This document shows, piece by piece, positions 1 to 7,500 of a DNA stretch of 64,000 nucleotides. The stretch is from Bacillus sp. DTU_2020_1000418_1_SI_GHA_SEK_038 (lineage in GTDB: Bacteria; Bacillota; Bacilli; Bacillales; Cytobacillaceae): contig NZ_CP135435.1 in assembly GCF_032341175.1 (NCBI RefSeq), forward strand, positions 682,001 to 746,000, in the 5' to 3' direction. Numbering within the stretch: position 1 is the first letter of the stretch; each line of letters starts with the position of its first letter. The notes under the pieces were generated by a model that saw only the letters and a list, made by a program, of their open reading frames with translations, did not search any database and was not told the DNA's origin. Made by a program: the position numbers and the translations under genes.

Positions 1-439
1 CAATTGTGTTGTCGGCCAGGTGAAGGTATTAAAGCGCTCAAAAGAAGAAGCGGAAAAAATTGCTATGAAATATTTAAAGGTCGTTGGCATGGACCAATAT
101 GTAAATGCAAAGTCTAAGCAGTTATCTGGAGGGCAAAAACAGCGGGTAGCCATTGCACGAGCACTTTCTATGGAGCCGGATGTTATGTTATTTGATGAAC
201 CGACTTCAGCCCTTGATCCGGAGATGGTTGGAGAGGTTCTTAAAGTCATGAAGGAGCTCGCTGAAACAGGTCTTACCATGTTGATTGTTACGCATGAAAT
301 GGAGTTTGCCCGGGAAGTTTCAGATCGTATCGTATTTATGGATAAAGGGGTTATTGCCGAGGAGGGAACGCCAGAGCAAATCTTTAATCACCCAACGCAA
401 GAACGTACGAGAGAATTCTTGAAACGTACATTAAAATAA
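1..439 (+). CDS. Amino-acid ABC transporter ATP-binding protein (GlnQ type), 3' part only
   Basis: This is the C-terminal part of an ABC ATPase whose 5' end lies outside the window; the frame is open from base 2, so the GTG at 20 is internal. The sequence shows the ABC signature [15 protein letters not shown], the Walker B run [12 protein letters not shown] and the H-loop in VTHEM, in the order expected of the polar amino-acid uptake family. The Walker A motif is missing because of the window edge. It would energise a membrane permease fed by a substrate-binding lipoprotein, which should lie upstream. It is the last gene of its operon, since a strong terminator follows 60 bp after the stop. 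The substrate cannot be told from the ATPase alone. Confidence 0.93.
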   Translation, partial: NCVVGQVKVLKRSKEEAEKIAMKYLKVVGMDQYVNAKSKQLSGGQKQRVAIARALSMEPDVMLFDEPTSALDPEMVGEVLKVMKELAETGLTMLIVTHEMEFAREVSDRIVFMDKGVIAEEGTPEQIFNHPTQERTREFLKRTLK

Positions 440-498
440 ACCTAGTGTACAGATATTGGAACAAGTAGGGTTCCAACGGTCCACGCTTAATACAAGAA

Positions 499-541
499 AG
501 GCGTTCATAAAGTATCCAATTAACTTTATGAACGCCTATTT
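499..541 (+). terminator. Terminator after the ABC transporter gene
   Basis: A perfect 15-bp inverted repeat (499-513 with 523-537, arm AGGCGTTCATAAAGT) with a 9-base loop is followed by ATTTTC. It ends the ABC operon and insulates it from the HxlR gene, which runs towards it. Confidence 0.85.
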
Positions 542-647
542 TCGGTGTCATTTTATACTGGCTGAATGATATGAGAAAGAGAAGTCATGCTTTGAGAGAG
601 TATTTCTACAAAACAGAAAGCCGGTTGTCAGCGTGGACAATCGGCTT

Positions 648-971
648 TTATTCGTCAGATTCTGCATCTAACCACGTTTGTGACCATTTTTCTATTTCCT
701 TCATAATTGGCTCCAAGGCTAGACCTTTTTCAGTTAAGGAATACTCGATTCGCACTGGTGTTTCCGGGTAGACTTCACGTTTGACGATTCCTTGGTTTTC
801 AAGATCCTTCAGTCGTTCTGAAAGGACTCTTCCGCTTATGCCAATTGAGGATTCTAACGCACAGAAACGTTTTGTCCCTGTTAGAAGCTGGTAAATCACG
901 AGGCCAGTCCAGCGTTGACTCAAGATACTCATGGCATTCTCGAATCGAGGACAAACAAGAGATTTATTCAT
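648..971 (-). CDS. HxlR/YodB-family winged-helix regulator
   Basis: This 107-residue protein has the full HxlR layout: an N-terminal cysteine (Cys7, in LVCPRFENAMSIL), the helix pair around QRWTGLVIYQLL, a recognition region near GRVLSERLKDLE and the wing KREVYPETPVRIEYSLTEKG. It resembles B. subtilis YodB and CatR, whose conserved early cysteine senses quinones and diamide. It is divergent from the monooxygenase-ribA-ribD operon, with about 200 bp between them that contains a promoter overlapped by a 17-bp palindrome. It is the natural candidate to bind that site and the identical one near 63.3 kb. A second cysteine lies at residue 37. Family assignment is firm; the inducer is inferred. Confidence 0.92.
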   Translation of the reverse strand: MNKSLVCPRFENAMSILSQRWTGLVIYQLLTGTKRFCALESSIGISGRVLSERLKDLENQGIVKREVYPETPVRIEYSLTEKGLALEPIMKEIEKWSQTWLDAESDE

Positions 972-1044
972 CGTCCATCACCCCTGTATTTATATAATAA
1001 CATATTGCGATAATCATTATAATTACCTTACATCATAAATTCAC

Positions 1045-1073
1045 TTGACACAAGTGCCTTTGAAAAATATAAT
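1045..1073 (+). promoter_or_regulatory. Promoter of the monooxygenase-ribA-ribD operon
   Basis: Perfect consensus boxes are present: TTGACA at 1045-1050 and TATAAT at 1068-1073, separated by 17 bp. Such a strong promoter is expected to need repression, and the palindrome starting at 1073 overlaps the -10 box and the start of transcription. Confidence 0.85.
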
Positions 1074-1089
1074 TACTTACATAAAGTAA
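1073..1089. promoter_or_regulatory. Candidate HxlR operator, copy 1
   Basis: TTACTT-acata-AAGTAA is a perfect inverted repeat lying over the -10 box and start of the consensus promoter. The 19 bases from 1073 to 1091 recur exactly at 63323-63341. The position is that of a repressor site; the adjacent divergent HxlR gene is the likely source of the repressor. Confidence 0.75.
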
Positions 1090-1178
1090 CTAACTTATAA
1101 AACTGAAATTTAGGATCATTATTTTAAAATATACGAATTACGAAATGGGATTTAATTTGGGATAAATGGAGGGTTAGC

Positions 1179-2279
1179 ATGAATCTTGAAGCGGATGTAT
1201 GCATCGTTGGTGCTGGCCCTGGCGGAGCGCTATTAGGGTATTTGCTGGCGAAGAATAATATTTCAACGATTGTTGTCGAGCGTCATGACGGGATTGATAA
1301 AGAATTCCGAGGAGAACATTTAAATAAGGATGGAGAAGCCATTTTAAAAAAATATGGCCTATATGAAAAGGTTGAAAATGAAGGACTTCTTCTAATGGAA
1401 CGAATCGAATATTGGCATCATGGTCAAGTGATTAAGACGATTACTCCTGCTGATGGAGATAAACATGTGGGAATCCATGTCCCGCAGCGGAATTTATTAA
1501 GCGTGCTGATCGGAGAATCCGAACTATATCATAATTACAAGCTCATGATGGGCACGAAGGTTACTGAATTAATCAAAGATGAAAATGGCCGTATTACGGG
1601 AGTAAAAGCCATAAATGACGATCAGGAAGTGACCATTAACAGCTCCGTTGTTGTGGGTGCGGATGGGCGGTTTTCTACAGTAAGAAAATTGGCGGAAATG
1701 CCGTTTCGGACGATCAAACATGGCTATGACCTCCTTTGGGCCAAAATAACAAGCCCGGCAGGATGGGAGCCAACGATTAAACAGACATTGGTTGGAGAAA
1801 GGCAGCTAGCCTTATTTACCCAGGCAGGCGGATTTATACAAATCGGCTGGAATATCGAAGAGGGTTCGTATCCCTTTTTGAAAAAGCAGTCCTTTGAACC
1901 GTTTATTAAGCAAGTGATAGATGCATTTCCGGAATTGACAGAAACGGTTCAGCAGCATGTTCAATCATGGAATGATTTTATTTTATTAAAAGTTCAAAGC
2001 TGTCATTGTGAAACATGGGTGAAGGACGGCCTGGTAATTATGGGGGATTCCGCACATACAATGAGTCCTACGGGAGCATTTGGCATAAATTGTGCCTTGG
2101 TTGATGCAAGTGTTTTATCGGAAGTGATTATCGAAGCACTTGCCAGCCATGACATAAGTGCGGCACAATTAAAAAAATATGAAAATAACCGTCGAAATGA
2201 GATCGTACAGCTGCAAGAGCAGCAGTTAATAAAAGAAGCAGCCTATAAAGAACATTTTGCCGTTTCAGCCATGGCTTGA
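1179..2279 (+). CDS. FAD-dependent monooxygenase (PHBH/UbiH fold)
   Basis: This 366-residue flavoprotein monooxygenase carries the Rossmann motif GAGPGG at residues 11-16, the DG motif (VVGADGRFSTVR, near 162) that contacts FAD and NADPH, and the GD motif (VIMGDSAHTMSP, near 289) that binds the ribityl chain. These are the three fingerprints of the group A aromatic hydroxylase family. GGAGGG sits 7 bp before the ATG. It heads an operon with a GTP cyclohydrolase II and RibD and is controlled by a strong promoter under a likely HxlR site. The substrate is not evident; a phenol, quinone or pteridine-like ring would fit the family. There is no signal peptide, so it is cytoplasmic. Confidence 0.88.
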   Translation: MNLEADVCIVGAGPGGALLGYLLAKNNISTIVVERHDGIDKEFRGEHLNKDGEAILKKYGLYEKVENEGLLLMERIEYWHHGQVIKTITPADGDKHVGIHVPQRNLLSVLIGESELYHNYKLMMGTKVTELIKDENGRITGVKAINDDQEVTINSSVVVGADGRFSTVRKLAEMPFRTIKHGYDLLWAKITSPAGWEPTIKQTLVGERQLALFTQAGGFIQIGWNIEEGSYPFLKKQSFEPFIKQVIDAFPELTETVQQHVQSWNDFILLKVQSCHCETWVKDGLVIMGDSAHTMSPTGAFGINCALVDASVLSEVIIEALASHDISAAQLKKYENNRRNEIVQLQEQQLIKEAAYKEHFAVSAMA

Positions 2280-2314
2280 TGACGGGATGAAAATAAGGCA
2301 TTGGGGGGATTATT

Positions 2315-3082
2315 ATGGGAGAAGTTCAACTGAATCCGAAAGGACTTTCCGTTTTAGAAGATAAGATTCAAATAATAAAATCAGGTGAAGGTGCGATTTA
2401 CTTAGTGGGACCAATCCGATTGCCAGTGAATTTAAACGGTGAAACGGTTGTTTTCCAATGGTATAGCTGGCTGAAAAGCGATGAAATAATAGAAGATTAT
2501 CAAGGAGTTATTTCTAAGTTGTCATCTGCGAACCTAGCAGAATATCAACAGTCAAGTGTTCTTGTTTATGGTGACTTTGAGTATGAGGATGAGGCTATGA
2601 TAAGAATGCACTCCATCTGCCATACGGGAGATATTTTTGGAAGCAAGAGATGTGATTGCGGGTATCAGCTCAAGCAGTCGATGAAAATGATTGTTGAGCA
2701 TGGAGCTGGTGCCTTATTTTATTTGGCTAACCATGAAGGCCGGGGAATTGGATTATTTAGTAAGGCGATGGCTTATATCCTTCAAGAAAGTGGACACGAT
2801 ACAGTGGAAGCCAATGAAGCTCTTGGCTTTGCGGATGACACAAGGAACTACGATGAGGCGATCCAAGTTCTAAAAGCATTAAGAACGAAACCAGTAACGC
2901 TTATAACTAACAATCCTAAAAAACTCGATGCACTTAGGGCTTCAGGTTTGCCTGTCTCAGGAAGAACACCATTATGGGGAGATGTCTCCGAATATAATGA
3001 ACAGTATTTGCGTACAAAAATAAAGAAATCCGGGCATATGGAAGTGGAAGGTACAGTGCCTGCCACGCGCCGAGTTATGTAA
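2315..3082 (+). CDS. Stand-alone GTP cyclohydrolase II, divergent
   Basis: GTP cyclohydrolase II opens GTP to give the first pyrimidine of riboflavin synthesis. The protein (255 residues) lacks the DHBP synthase half found in Bacillus RibBA. The zinc cysteines are present at 102, 113 and 115 (SICHTGDIFGSKRCDCG), as is the arginine of DDTRNY at 177. The active-site strand reads YLANHEGRGIGL instead of the usual YxRQEGRGIGL, so the tyrosine is one residue further from the EGR and R-Q is replaced by N-H. About 100 extra N-terminal residues precede the core. It sits 35 bp after the monooxygenase and 140 bp before ribD. It may supply riboflavin precursors or make a variant pyrimidine for another pathway. 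Confidence 0.88.
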   Translation: MGEVQLNPKGLSVLEDKIQIIKSGEGAIYLVGPIRLPVNLNGETVVFQWYSWLKSDEIIEDYQGVISKLSSANLAEYQQSSVLVYGDFEYEDEAMIRMHSICHTGDIFGSKRCDCGYQLKQSMKMIVEHGAGALFYLANHEGRGIGLFSKAMAYILQESGHDTVEANEALGFADDTRNYDEAIQVLKALRTKPVTLITNNPKKLDALRASGLPVSGRTPLWGDVSEYNEQYLRTKIKKSGHMEVEGTVPATRRVM

Positions 3083-3222
3083 CTACCCGGATCAAGATTG
3101 CAAAGATGCTCCCGAACTTTGTAGTTCTGGTGTCTGCCTCCAGTTGAAATCATGTCGTAACAGGTAATTCAGGTGCATAATCGCCACCTGAGAATTGCCG
3201 CAGAAAGGAAGAGACTGTCCGA

Positions 3223-4311
3223 ATGACGAATCATGAATTTTATATGCAATTAGCTTTGAAAAATGCGCAAGCGATGAAAGGCCAGACCGATCCCAATCCA
3301 TTGGTTGGTGCGGTCATTGTGAACGACAACCGTGTTGTGGGGATAGGTGCTCATTTAAAAGCAGGGGAACCGCATGCGGAAATCCATGCCATTCGAATGG
3401 CTGGTGAGCAAGCAAGAGGCGGCACCATTTATGTAACGCTTGAGCCTTGCTCCCACTACGGCAGAACCGGCCCTTGTGCAGAGGCTATTGTTAAGGCTGG
3501 AATTAAAAATGTAGTAATTGCAACGCTAGACCCGAATCCGGTTGTATCAGGTAATGGGGTGAAAATCCTTGAAGATGCCGGTATTGAGGTTGTTACGGGA
3601 ATATGTGAGGCAGAATCTCGGAAGATGAATGAAGTGTTTAATAAGTACATCGTTGAGAAGAAGCCGTTTATCACCTTGAAATCGGGTATCACCCTAGATG
3701 GGAAAATCGCAACCCATACTTCCAGCAGCAAATGGATTACTTCCGAAGATGCGAGACACGATGTCCACCAGCTTAGAAGTGAGAATATGGGCATTCTCGT
3801 TGGGGTCAATACAGTTATTCATGATGATCCCGAGCTGACTTCAAGAATTCCGAATGGACGCCATCCAATCAGGGTTATTTTGGATTCTACGTTGAAAATC
3901 CCATTGGAATCCAAGGTGATTACAGATAAGAAAGCTGAAACATGGATTTTTACCGGCGAAAACTACGACAAAGACAAGCGGAAAACATTAGAGAGCTTAG
4001 GAATTTCTGTATTCGAAACGACTGGTTCGAAGACTGTAGACCTGAATAACGTTGTAGAAATATTAGGAGAAAAGCTTGTTTCATCCGTATTAATTGAAGG
4101 TGGCGGAACAATTAATGCTTCCTTCTTAGAAACTAAATTAATTGATAAAGTCGTCCTCTACATCGCTCCTAAATTAGTAGGCGGAAAGCATGCACCTACC
4201 TTTTTGGAAGGGACGGGAATCGAAATGATGAGCGATGCAGTAGAATTATCAGATGTAACTGTGACTCCGATTGGAAAAGATTTTAAGTTTGTGGGGTATC
4301 CTTCGTGGTAA
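3223..4311 (+). CDS. ribD: RibD: bifunctional pyrimidine deaminase/reductase
   Basis: Full-length RibD (362 residues) catalyses the second and third steps of riboflavin synthesis. The N-terminal cytidine-deaminase-like domain has HAE (His51, Glu53) and the zinc cysteines of EPCSHYGRTGPC (76 and 85); the C-terminal reductase domain begins near residue 145 with PFITLKSGITLDGKIA and ends with an NADPH-binding EGGG (VLIEGGGTINASFLE). All key residues look intact. It is third in the operon, after the GTP cyclohydrolase II. No ribE, ribBA or ribH follows, so this is not a complete rib operon and no FMN riboswitch was found. A house-keeping rib operon is expected elsewhere in the genome. Confidence 0.93.
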   Translation: MTNHEFYMQLALKNAQAMKGQTDPNPLVGAVIVNDNRVVGIGAHLKAGEPHAEIHAIRMAGEQARGGTIYVTLEPCSHYGRTGPCAEAIVKAGIKNVVIATLDPNPVVSGNGVKILEDAGIEVVTGICEAESRKMNEVFNKYIVEKKPFITLKSGITLDGKIATHTSSSKWITSEDARHDVHQLRSENMGILVGVNTVIHDDPELTSRIPNGRHPIRVILDSTLKIPLESKVITDKKAETWIFTGENYDKDKRKTLESLGISVFETTGSKTVDLNNVVEILGEKLVSSVLIEGGGTINASFLETKLIDKVVLYIAPKLVGGKHAPTFLEGTGIEMMSDAVELSDVTVTPIGKDFKFVGYPSW

Positions 4312-4348
4312 GTGGATTTCTGGATATAGGTCACAATGAGATAGCGTT

Positions 4349-4406
4349 AAAAGGTGCCAGTTTCTATCCAATGATGGGATAGAGGCTGGCACCTTTTATT
4401 TTTTTC
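4349..4406 (+). terminator. Terminator after ribD
   Basis: Near-perfect inverted repeat: AAAGGTGCCAG...CTATCC near 4349-4369 pairs with GGATAG...CTGGCACCTTT near 4377-4395, followed by TTATTTTTTT. It ends the monooxygenase-ribA-ribD operon. Confidence 0.9.
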
Positions 4407-4448
4407 ACTATGAGTCGACAAAGTTTTTTTGATGAAGTTTTATTCCTA

Positions 4449-4611
4449 CACCATGAGGGACATATTGCCTCTAGATGTCGCATAAAATGTCCGTCATCCC
4501 CTCGATAACGGTCATGTTGCCTCTTGTTGTCGCATGAAATGTCCGTCATTCCCCCTATGACGGACAAATAGCCTCTAGATGTTGCATGAAATGTCCGTCA
4601 TACCCTTGATG
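4449..4611. repeat. Tandem array, three 52-bp units with internal hairpins
   Basis: Three units of exactly 52 bp begin at about 4457, 4509 and 4561 with GGACAT/GGTCAT/GGACAA, and the start of a fourth follows. Each unit carries CCTCTAGATG-like DNA and TGTCCGTCAT, and the unit junction forms a hairpin (TGTCCGTCAT with ATGACGGACA). The array lies between convergent genes. It holds no plausible gene. Confidence 0.8.
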
Positions 4612-4623
4612 ACGGACATAAGC

Positions 4624-5523
4624 TTAGTCTAGTTCCTCTATTTGTGTAAAATAATCCGCAATCAATTGTTCAAGCTTTTGGAGGCCCTTATTGTCTATAA
4701 ATGACTTTTCCATTTTAAGTGTTTGAAGAGCCATTTCAATTAGGAACTTTCGGGGCTTTTTGGAATCTATTATTTCTTCCTGGATAAAATCCATTAATTC
4801 AGTGTATTTGGACTGTTCTGCATGATGGGTTATAGTCTTTTTTATTTCTAAAATCGAATGGTACAACTTGTTTTTGAAAACATGATCGTGTCCCTTGCAG
4901 TTCGGCAGCCAGTTTGCCAATAGCTCTGGCTTAAGCAGCTGATCCCCCGCTTCAGCCACCTCATTCACAATCTTCACCATTCTATTAACACAATAACGGA
5001 CAATTTTGTTAAGGCTCACATTTGATTCATAGGCCAAATTATTGTATTTAAGATTATGCTGCAGAATACCCATAAACATAACGGCACAATCCAATAAATA
5101 AGGCTCCTTGTCTTCCCCAAAGATATCTATAAAACGATAATAGGTCCAACGGAGTATTCTAAGGTGTCCTCTTTTAAGAAATTGTTTGAGTTCCTCATCC
5201 TTCGAAAAAATGACTTCTTCAAAAAGGGAAATGAGTTTGTTTGCCCGATTGGTCTCCAATTGCAATTCTATTTGTTTAATGAATATCTCAATATTCGAAG
5301 GATCCTGACCAATTAGTAAATCATTTCGCTCAATTTCAAGCTGCTTGTATATTGTCTTAAAGAGGGCGATTAATAATTCGCTTTTCGATGAAAAGTAATT
5401 ATAAAATGTCCCTTTAGAAATTCCGCTATAAGTTAGAATATCTTGAATAGATGTAGCCTGAAACCCTTTTTCCATAAATAATTGATGGGCCATTTTTATG
5501 ACATGCTTCTTTCTTTCGTTCAT
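4624..5523 (-). CDS. TetR-family regulator of the adjacent exporter
   Basis: This is a TetR-type repressor with the helix-turn-helix ATSIQDILTYSGISKGTFYNYFSSKSELL in the first 60 residues and a long helical ligand domain (299 residues, longer than the usual 190-220). I chose the ATG at 5523, which has AAAGGTGAT 5 bp upstream, instead of the open frame's more distal start at 5574. The gene is divergent from the DHA2 exporter and the intergenic region holds two sites sharing GTACATTAAT, so local and self regulation is likely. The ligand is unknown. A C-terminal extension of about 80 residues is charged and helical. Confidence 0.88.
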   Translation of the reverse strand: MNERKKHVIKMAHQLFMEKGFQATSIQDILTYSGISKGTFYNYFSSKSELLIALFKTIYKQLEIERNDLLIGQDPSNIEIFIKQIELQLETNRANKLISLFEEVIFSKDEELKQFLKRGHLRILRWTYYRFIDIFGEDKEPYLLDCAVMFMGILQHNLKYNNLAYESNVSLNKIVRYCVNRMVKIVNEVAEAGDQLLKPELLANWLPNCKGHDHVFKNKLYHSILEIKKTITHHAEQSKYTELMDFIQEEIIDSKKPRKFLIEMALQTLKMEKSFIDNKGLQKLEQLIADYFTQIEELD

Positions 5524-5568
5524 AATATCACCTTTTATATGATTTGGACTGCCTGTATAAAATTTATA

Positions 5569-5586
5569 GTACATTAATATTAATGT
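5569..5586. promoter_or_regulatory. Candidate TetR operator 1
   Basis: ACATTAATATTAATGT (5571-5586) is a perfect 16-bp palindrome, preceded by GT so that GTACATTAAT is formed. It lies about 50 bp before the TetR start codon, where it would block the regulator's own promoter. Confidence 0.6.
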
Positions 5587-5620
5587 TTATACAAACCCAT
5601 TTAAATATGGAATTTTTTTG

Positions 5621-5649
5621 TTGCAATAATTGAACACATAGTATATGAT
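5621..5649 (+). promoter_or_regulatory. Promoter of the DHA2 exporter
   Basis: TTGCAA at 5621-5626 and TATGAT at 5644-5649 are 17 bp apart, in the right position and direction for the exporter gene. Confidence 0.6.
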
Positions 5650-5668
5650 ATTGTTCTGTGTAACACGA

Positions 5669-5684
5669 GTACAAATTAATGTAC
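5669..5684. promoter_or_regulatory. Candidate TetR operator 2
   Basis: GTACA-aattaa-TGTAC lies about 20 bp after the exporter -10 box. Its reverse strand contains GTACATTAAT, the same ten bases as operator 1, which supports both as targets of one repressor. Confidence 0.6.
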
Positions 5685-5706
5685 TTGAGGTATAGGAGGA
5701 GAAATA

Positions 5707-7236
5707 ATGGGTGAAGCCACTAAAAAGTCAAATGGTGCACCATATGGAATTCTTACGATTCTCATGATTGGGGCTTTTATTACCTTTTTGAATAATACAT
5801 TATTAAATATCGCGCTTCCTTCTATTATGGAGGATCTTGATGTTGGCCCATCGACCGTACAGTGGCTGACAACAGGCTTTATGCTTGTGAATGGGGTCTT
5901 AATTCCAACGACCGCCTTTTTAATTCAGAAATATTCTGTTCGTCATTTATTTATGGCAGCTATTGGTTTGTTTACAATCGGAACTGTTCTAGCTGGCTTT
6001 GCACATGCCTTTCCATTGTTATTAGCAGGAAGAATGTTTCAAGCTGCTGGTTCGGCCATTATGATGCCGTTATTAATGAATGTGATGTTAGTCTCATTCC
6101 CAATTGAAAAAAGAGGAACGGCTATGGGGTTCTTTGGATTAATTATGATGGCTGCACCAGCTATTGGCCCGACATTATCAGGCTGGATTATTGAACATTA
6201 TGACTGGAGAATGCTGTTTCATTTTATTACACCAATTTCTATCATTGTATTACTGCTGGGTGTCTTCATGCTTAAGGATAAAAAGGATAAAGTGAATATC
6301 CGCCTTGATTTCCTATCCGTTATATTATCCAGCGTAGGCTTTGGCGGGATGCTTTATGGATTTAGCTCTGCTGGTACTAAGGGATGGGATAGTCCCCTCG
6401 TATATATCACGTTAATTCTTGGCGTTATTTCATTAATATGGTTTATTTTGCGCCAATCAAGGATGGAACGTCCGATGCTTAATTTCGGCGTGTTTAAGTT
6501 TCCGATGTTTGCATTATCTGCTTCTATATCGATGGTTTTAAATATGGCTTTATTTTCGGGAATGTTATTACTGCCGATTTATGTGCAAAATATTCGTGAC
6601 ATTTCGCCGATGGATGCCGGAATACTCATGCTGCCCGGAGCCATTGTTATGGCGATTATGTCTCCAATAACAGGGAAATTATTTGATAAGATTGGCGGGC
6701 GGCTGCTGGCGATTATCGGCCTAGCCATTACTACGCTAACAACTTATTATTTAAGTAAATTAACACTGGATACAACTTATGGCCATTTAATGATGCTATA
6801 CACTGTCCGGATGCTAGGAATGTCGATGGTTATGATGCCTGTTTCGACAAATGGCTTAAATCAGCTTCCTGCACGCTTTTATCCGCATGGTACAGCCATG
6901 AATAATACACTAAATCAAATTTCCGGAGCGATTGGAACAGCAATACTTGTTACACTCATGTCCAATCGTACGGAAACGCATGCAGCTAACTTAGCTGCTG
7001 AAGCCATGAAAAGTGCTGCAGGGCAAGCGCCTACAGAAGCAGCAATGGCTGCCATGAAACAGCAAATTGAGATGAAGGCTATGCTTGAGGGGATTAATGA
7101 TGCATTCTTTGTCGCTACCTTTATTGCTGCGGTATCGCTCATACTTGCCTTCTTTATCAAGCGAGCGAAACAAGCTGAGGATCCGATGGCTAGAAAATCA
7201 GAAGGCACAAAAATCGCTGAATTAGCTGAGAATTAA
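5707..7236 (+). CDS. DHA2-family multidrug exporter (MFS, 14 TM)
   Basis: This 509-residue membrane protein belongs to the drug:H+ antiporter-2 branch of the MFS, like LmrB, Mdr and EmrB. It shows the opening helix LMIGAFITFLNNTLLNIALPSI, motif A in the 2-3 loop (FLIQKYSVRHLFM), motif C-like GFFGLIMMAAPAIGPTLSGW in helix 5, and 14 hydrophobic segments. The C-terminal tail is soluble. AGGAGG precedes the ATG by 7 bp. The divergent TetR gene and shared operator motif point to induction by the exported compound. The substrate cannot be read from the sequence. Confidence 0.92.
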   Translation: MGEATKKSNGAPYGILTILMIGAFITFLNNTLLNIALPSIMEDLDVGPSTVQWLTTGFMLVNGVLIPTTAFLIQKYSVRHLFMAAIGLFTIGTVLAGFAHAFPLLLAGRMFQAAGSAIMMPLLMNVMLVSFPIEKRGTAMGFFGLIMMAAPAIGPTLSGWIIEHYDWRMLFHFITPISIIVLLLGVFMLKDKKDKVNIRLDFLSVILSSVGFGGMLYGFSSAGTKGWDSPLVYITLILGVISLIWFILRQSRMERPMLNFGVFKFPMFALSASISMVLNMALFSGMLLLPIYVQNIRDISPMDAGILMLPGAIVMAIMSPITGKLFDKIGGRLLAIIGLAITTLTTYYLSKLTLDTTYGHLMMLYTVRMLGMSMVMMPVSTNGLNQLPARFYPHGTAMNNTLNQISGAIGTAILVTLMSNRTETHAANLAAEAMKSAAGQAPTEAAMAAMKQQIEMKAMLEGINDAFFVATFIAAVSLILAFFIKRAKQAEDPMARKSEGTKIAELAEN

Positions 7237-7241
7237 TAAAT

Positions 7242-7283
7242 AAATGCACGAACCCTTATAAATTAGGGTTCGTGCATTTTCTA
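7242..7283 (+). terminator. Terminator after the DHA2 exporter
   Basis: AAATGCACGAACCCT (7242-7256) pairs perfectly with AGGGTTCGTGCATTT (7265-7279), followed by TTC. Confidence 0.85.
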
Positions 7284-7322
7284 TTAGATAATAGGAATAA
7301 CATTTCTCTAATTTGAGAATAG

Positions 7323-7500
7323 TCTAGCTCCACAGGGAACGCTTCGGCAGCATAATCATCGCACGAGTAAAAGCGTTAGCTTTTAGGAGGAGTGCCTAGC
7401 CCCTCGAGGTCATAAGCCAATCCGTCAAGAAGGTTAAAGAACAACCTTCCTGCCGGCTTGTCTTATGCTTGTCGGGGCTGGACAAGGCACTTCCGCTTTT
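7323..7500. mobile_element. Palindromic intergenic repeat element (MITE/bcr-like)
   Basis: This ~178-bp, GC-richer stretch has nested imperfect inverted repeats. Outer arms: GAGTGCCTAGCCCC..GGTCATAAG near 7391-7416 against CTTATG..GTCGGGGCTGGACAAGGCAC near 7463-7490. Inner arms: GAAGGTT near 7429 against AACCTTC near 7444, with GCCaatCC/GCCGGC flanks. It contains no frame with a ribosome site. From memory, the phrase GCCTAGCCCCTCGAGGTCAT is common between genes in Bacillaceae genomes, so a non-autonomous repeat family is likely. It directly abuts the stop codon of the kinase gene and could fold as its terminator. Confidence 0.6.

Noticed and set aside
2848..3301. Open frames of 69-101 codons on the - strand across the GTP cyclohydrolase II end
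   Set aside because: They are shadows of strongly supported + strand genes and carry no motif.
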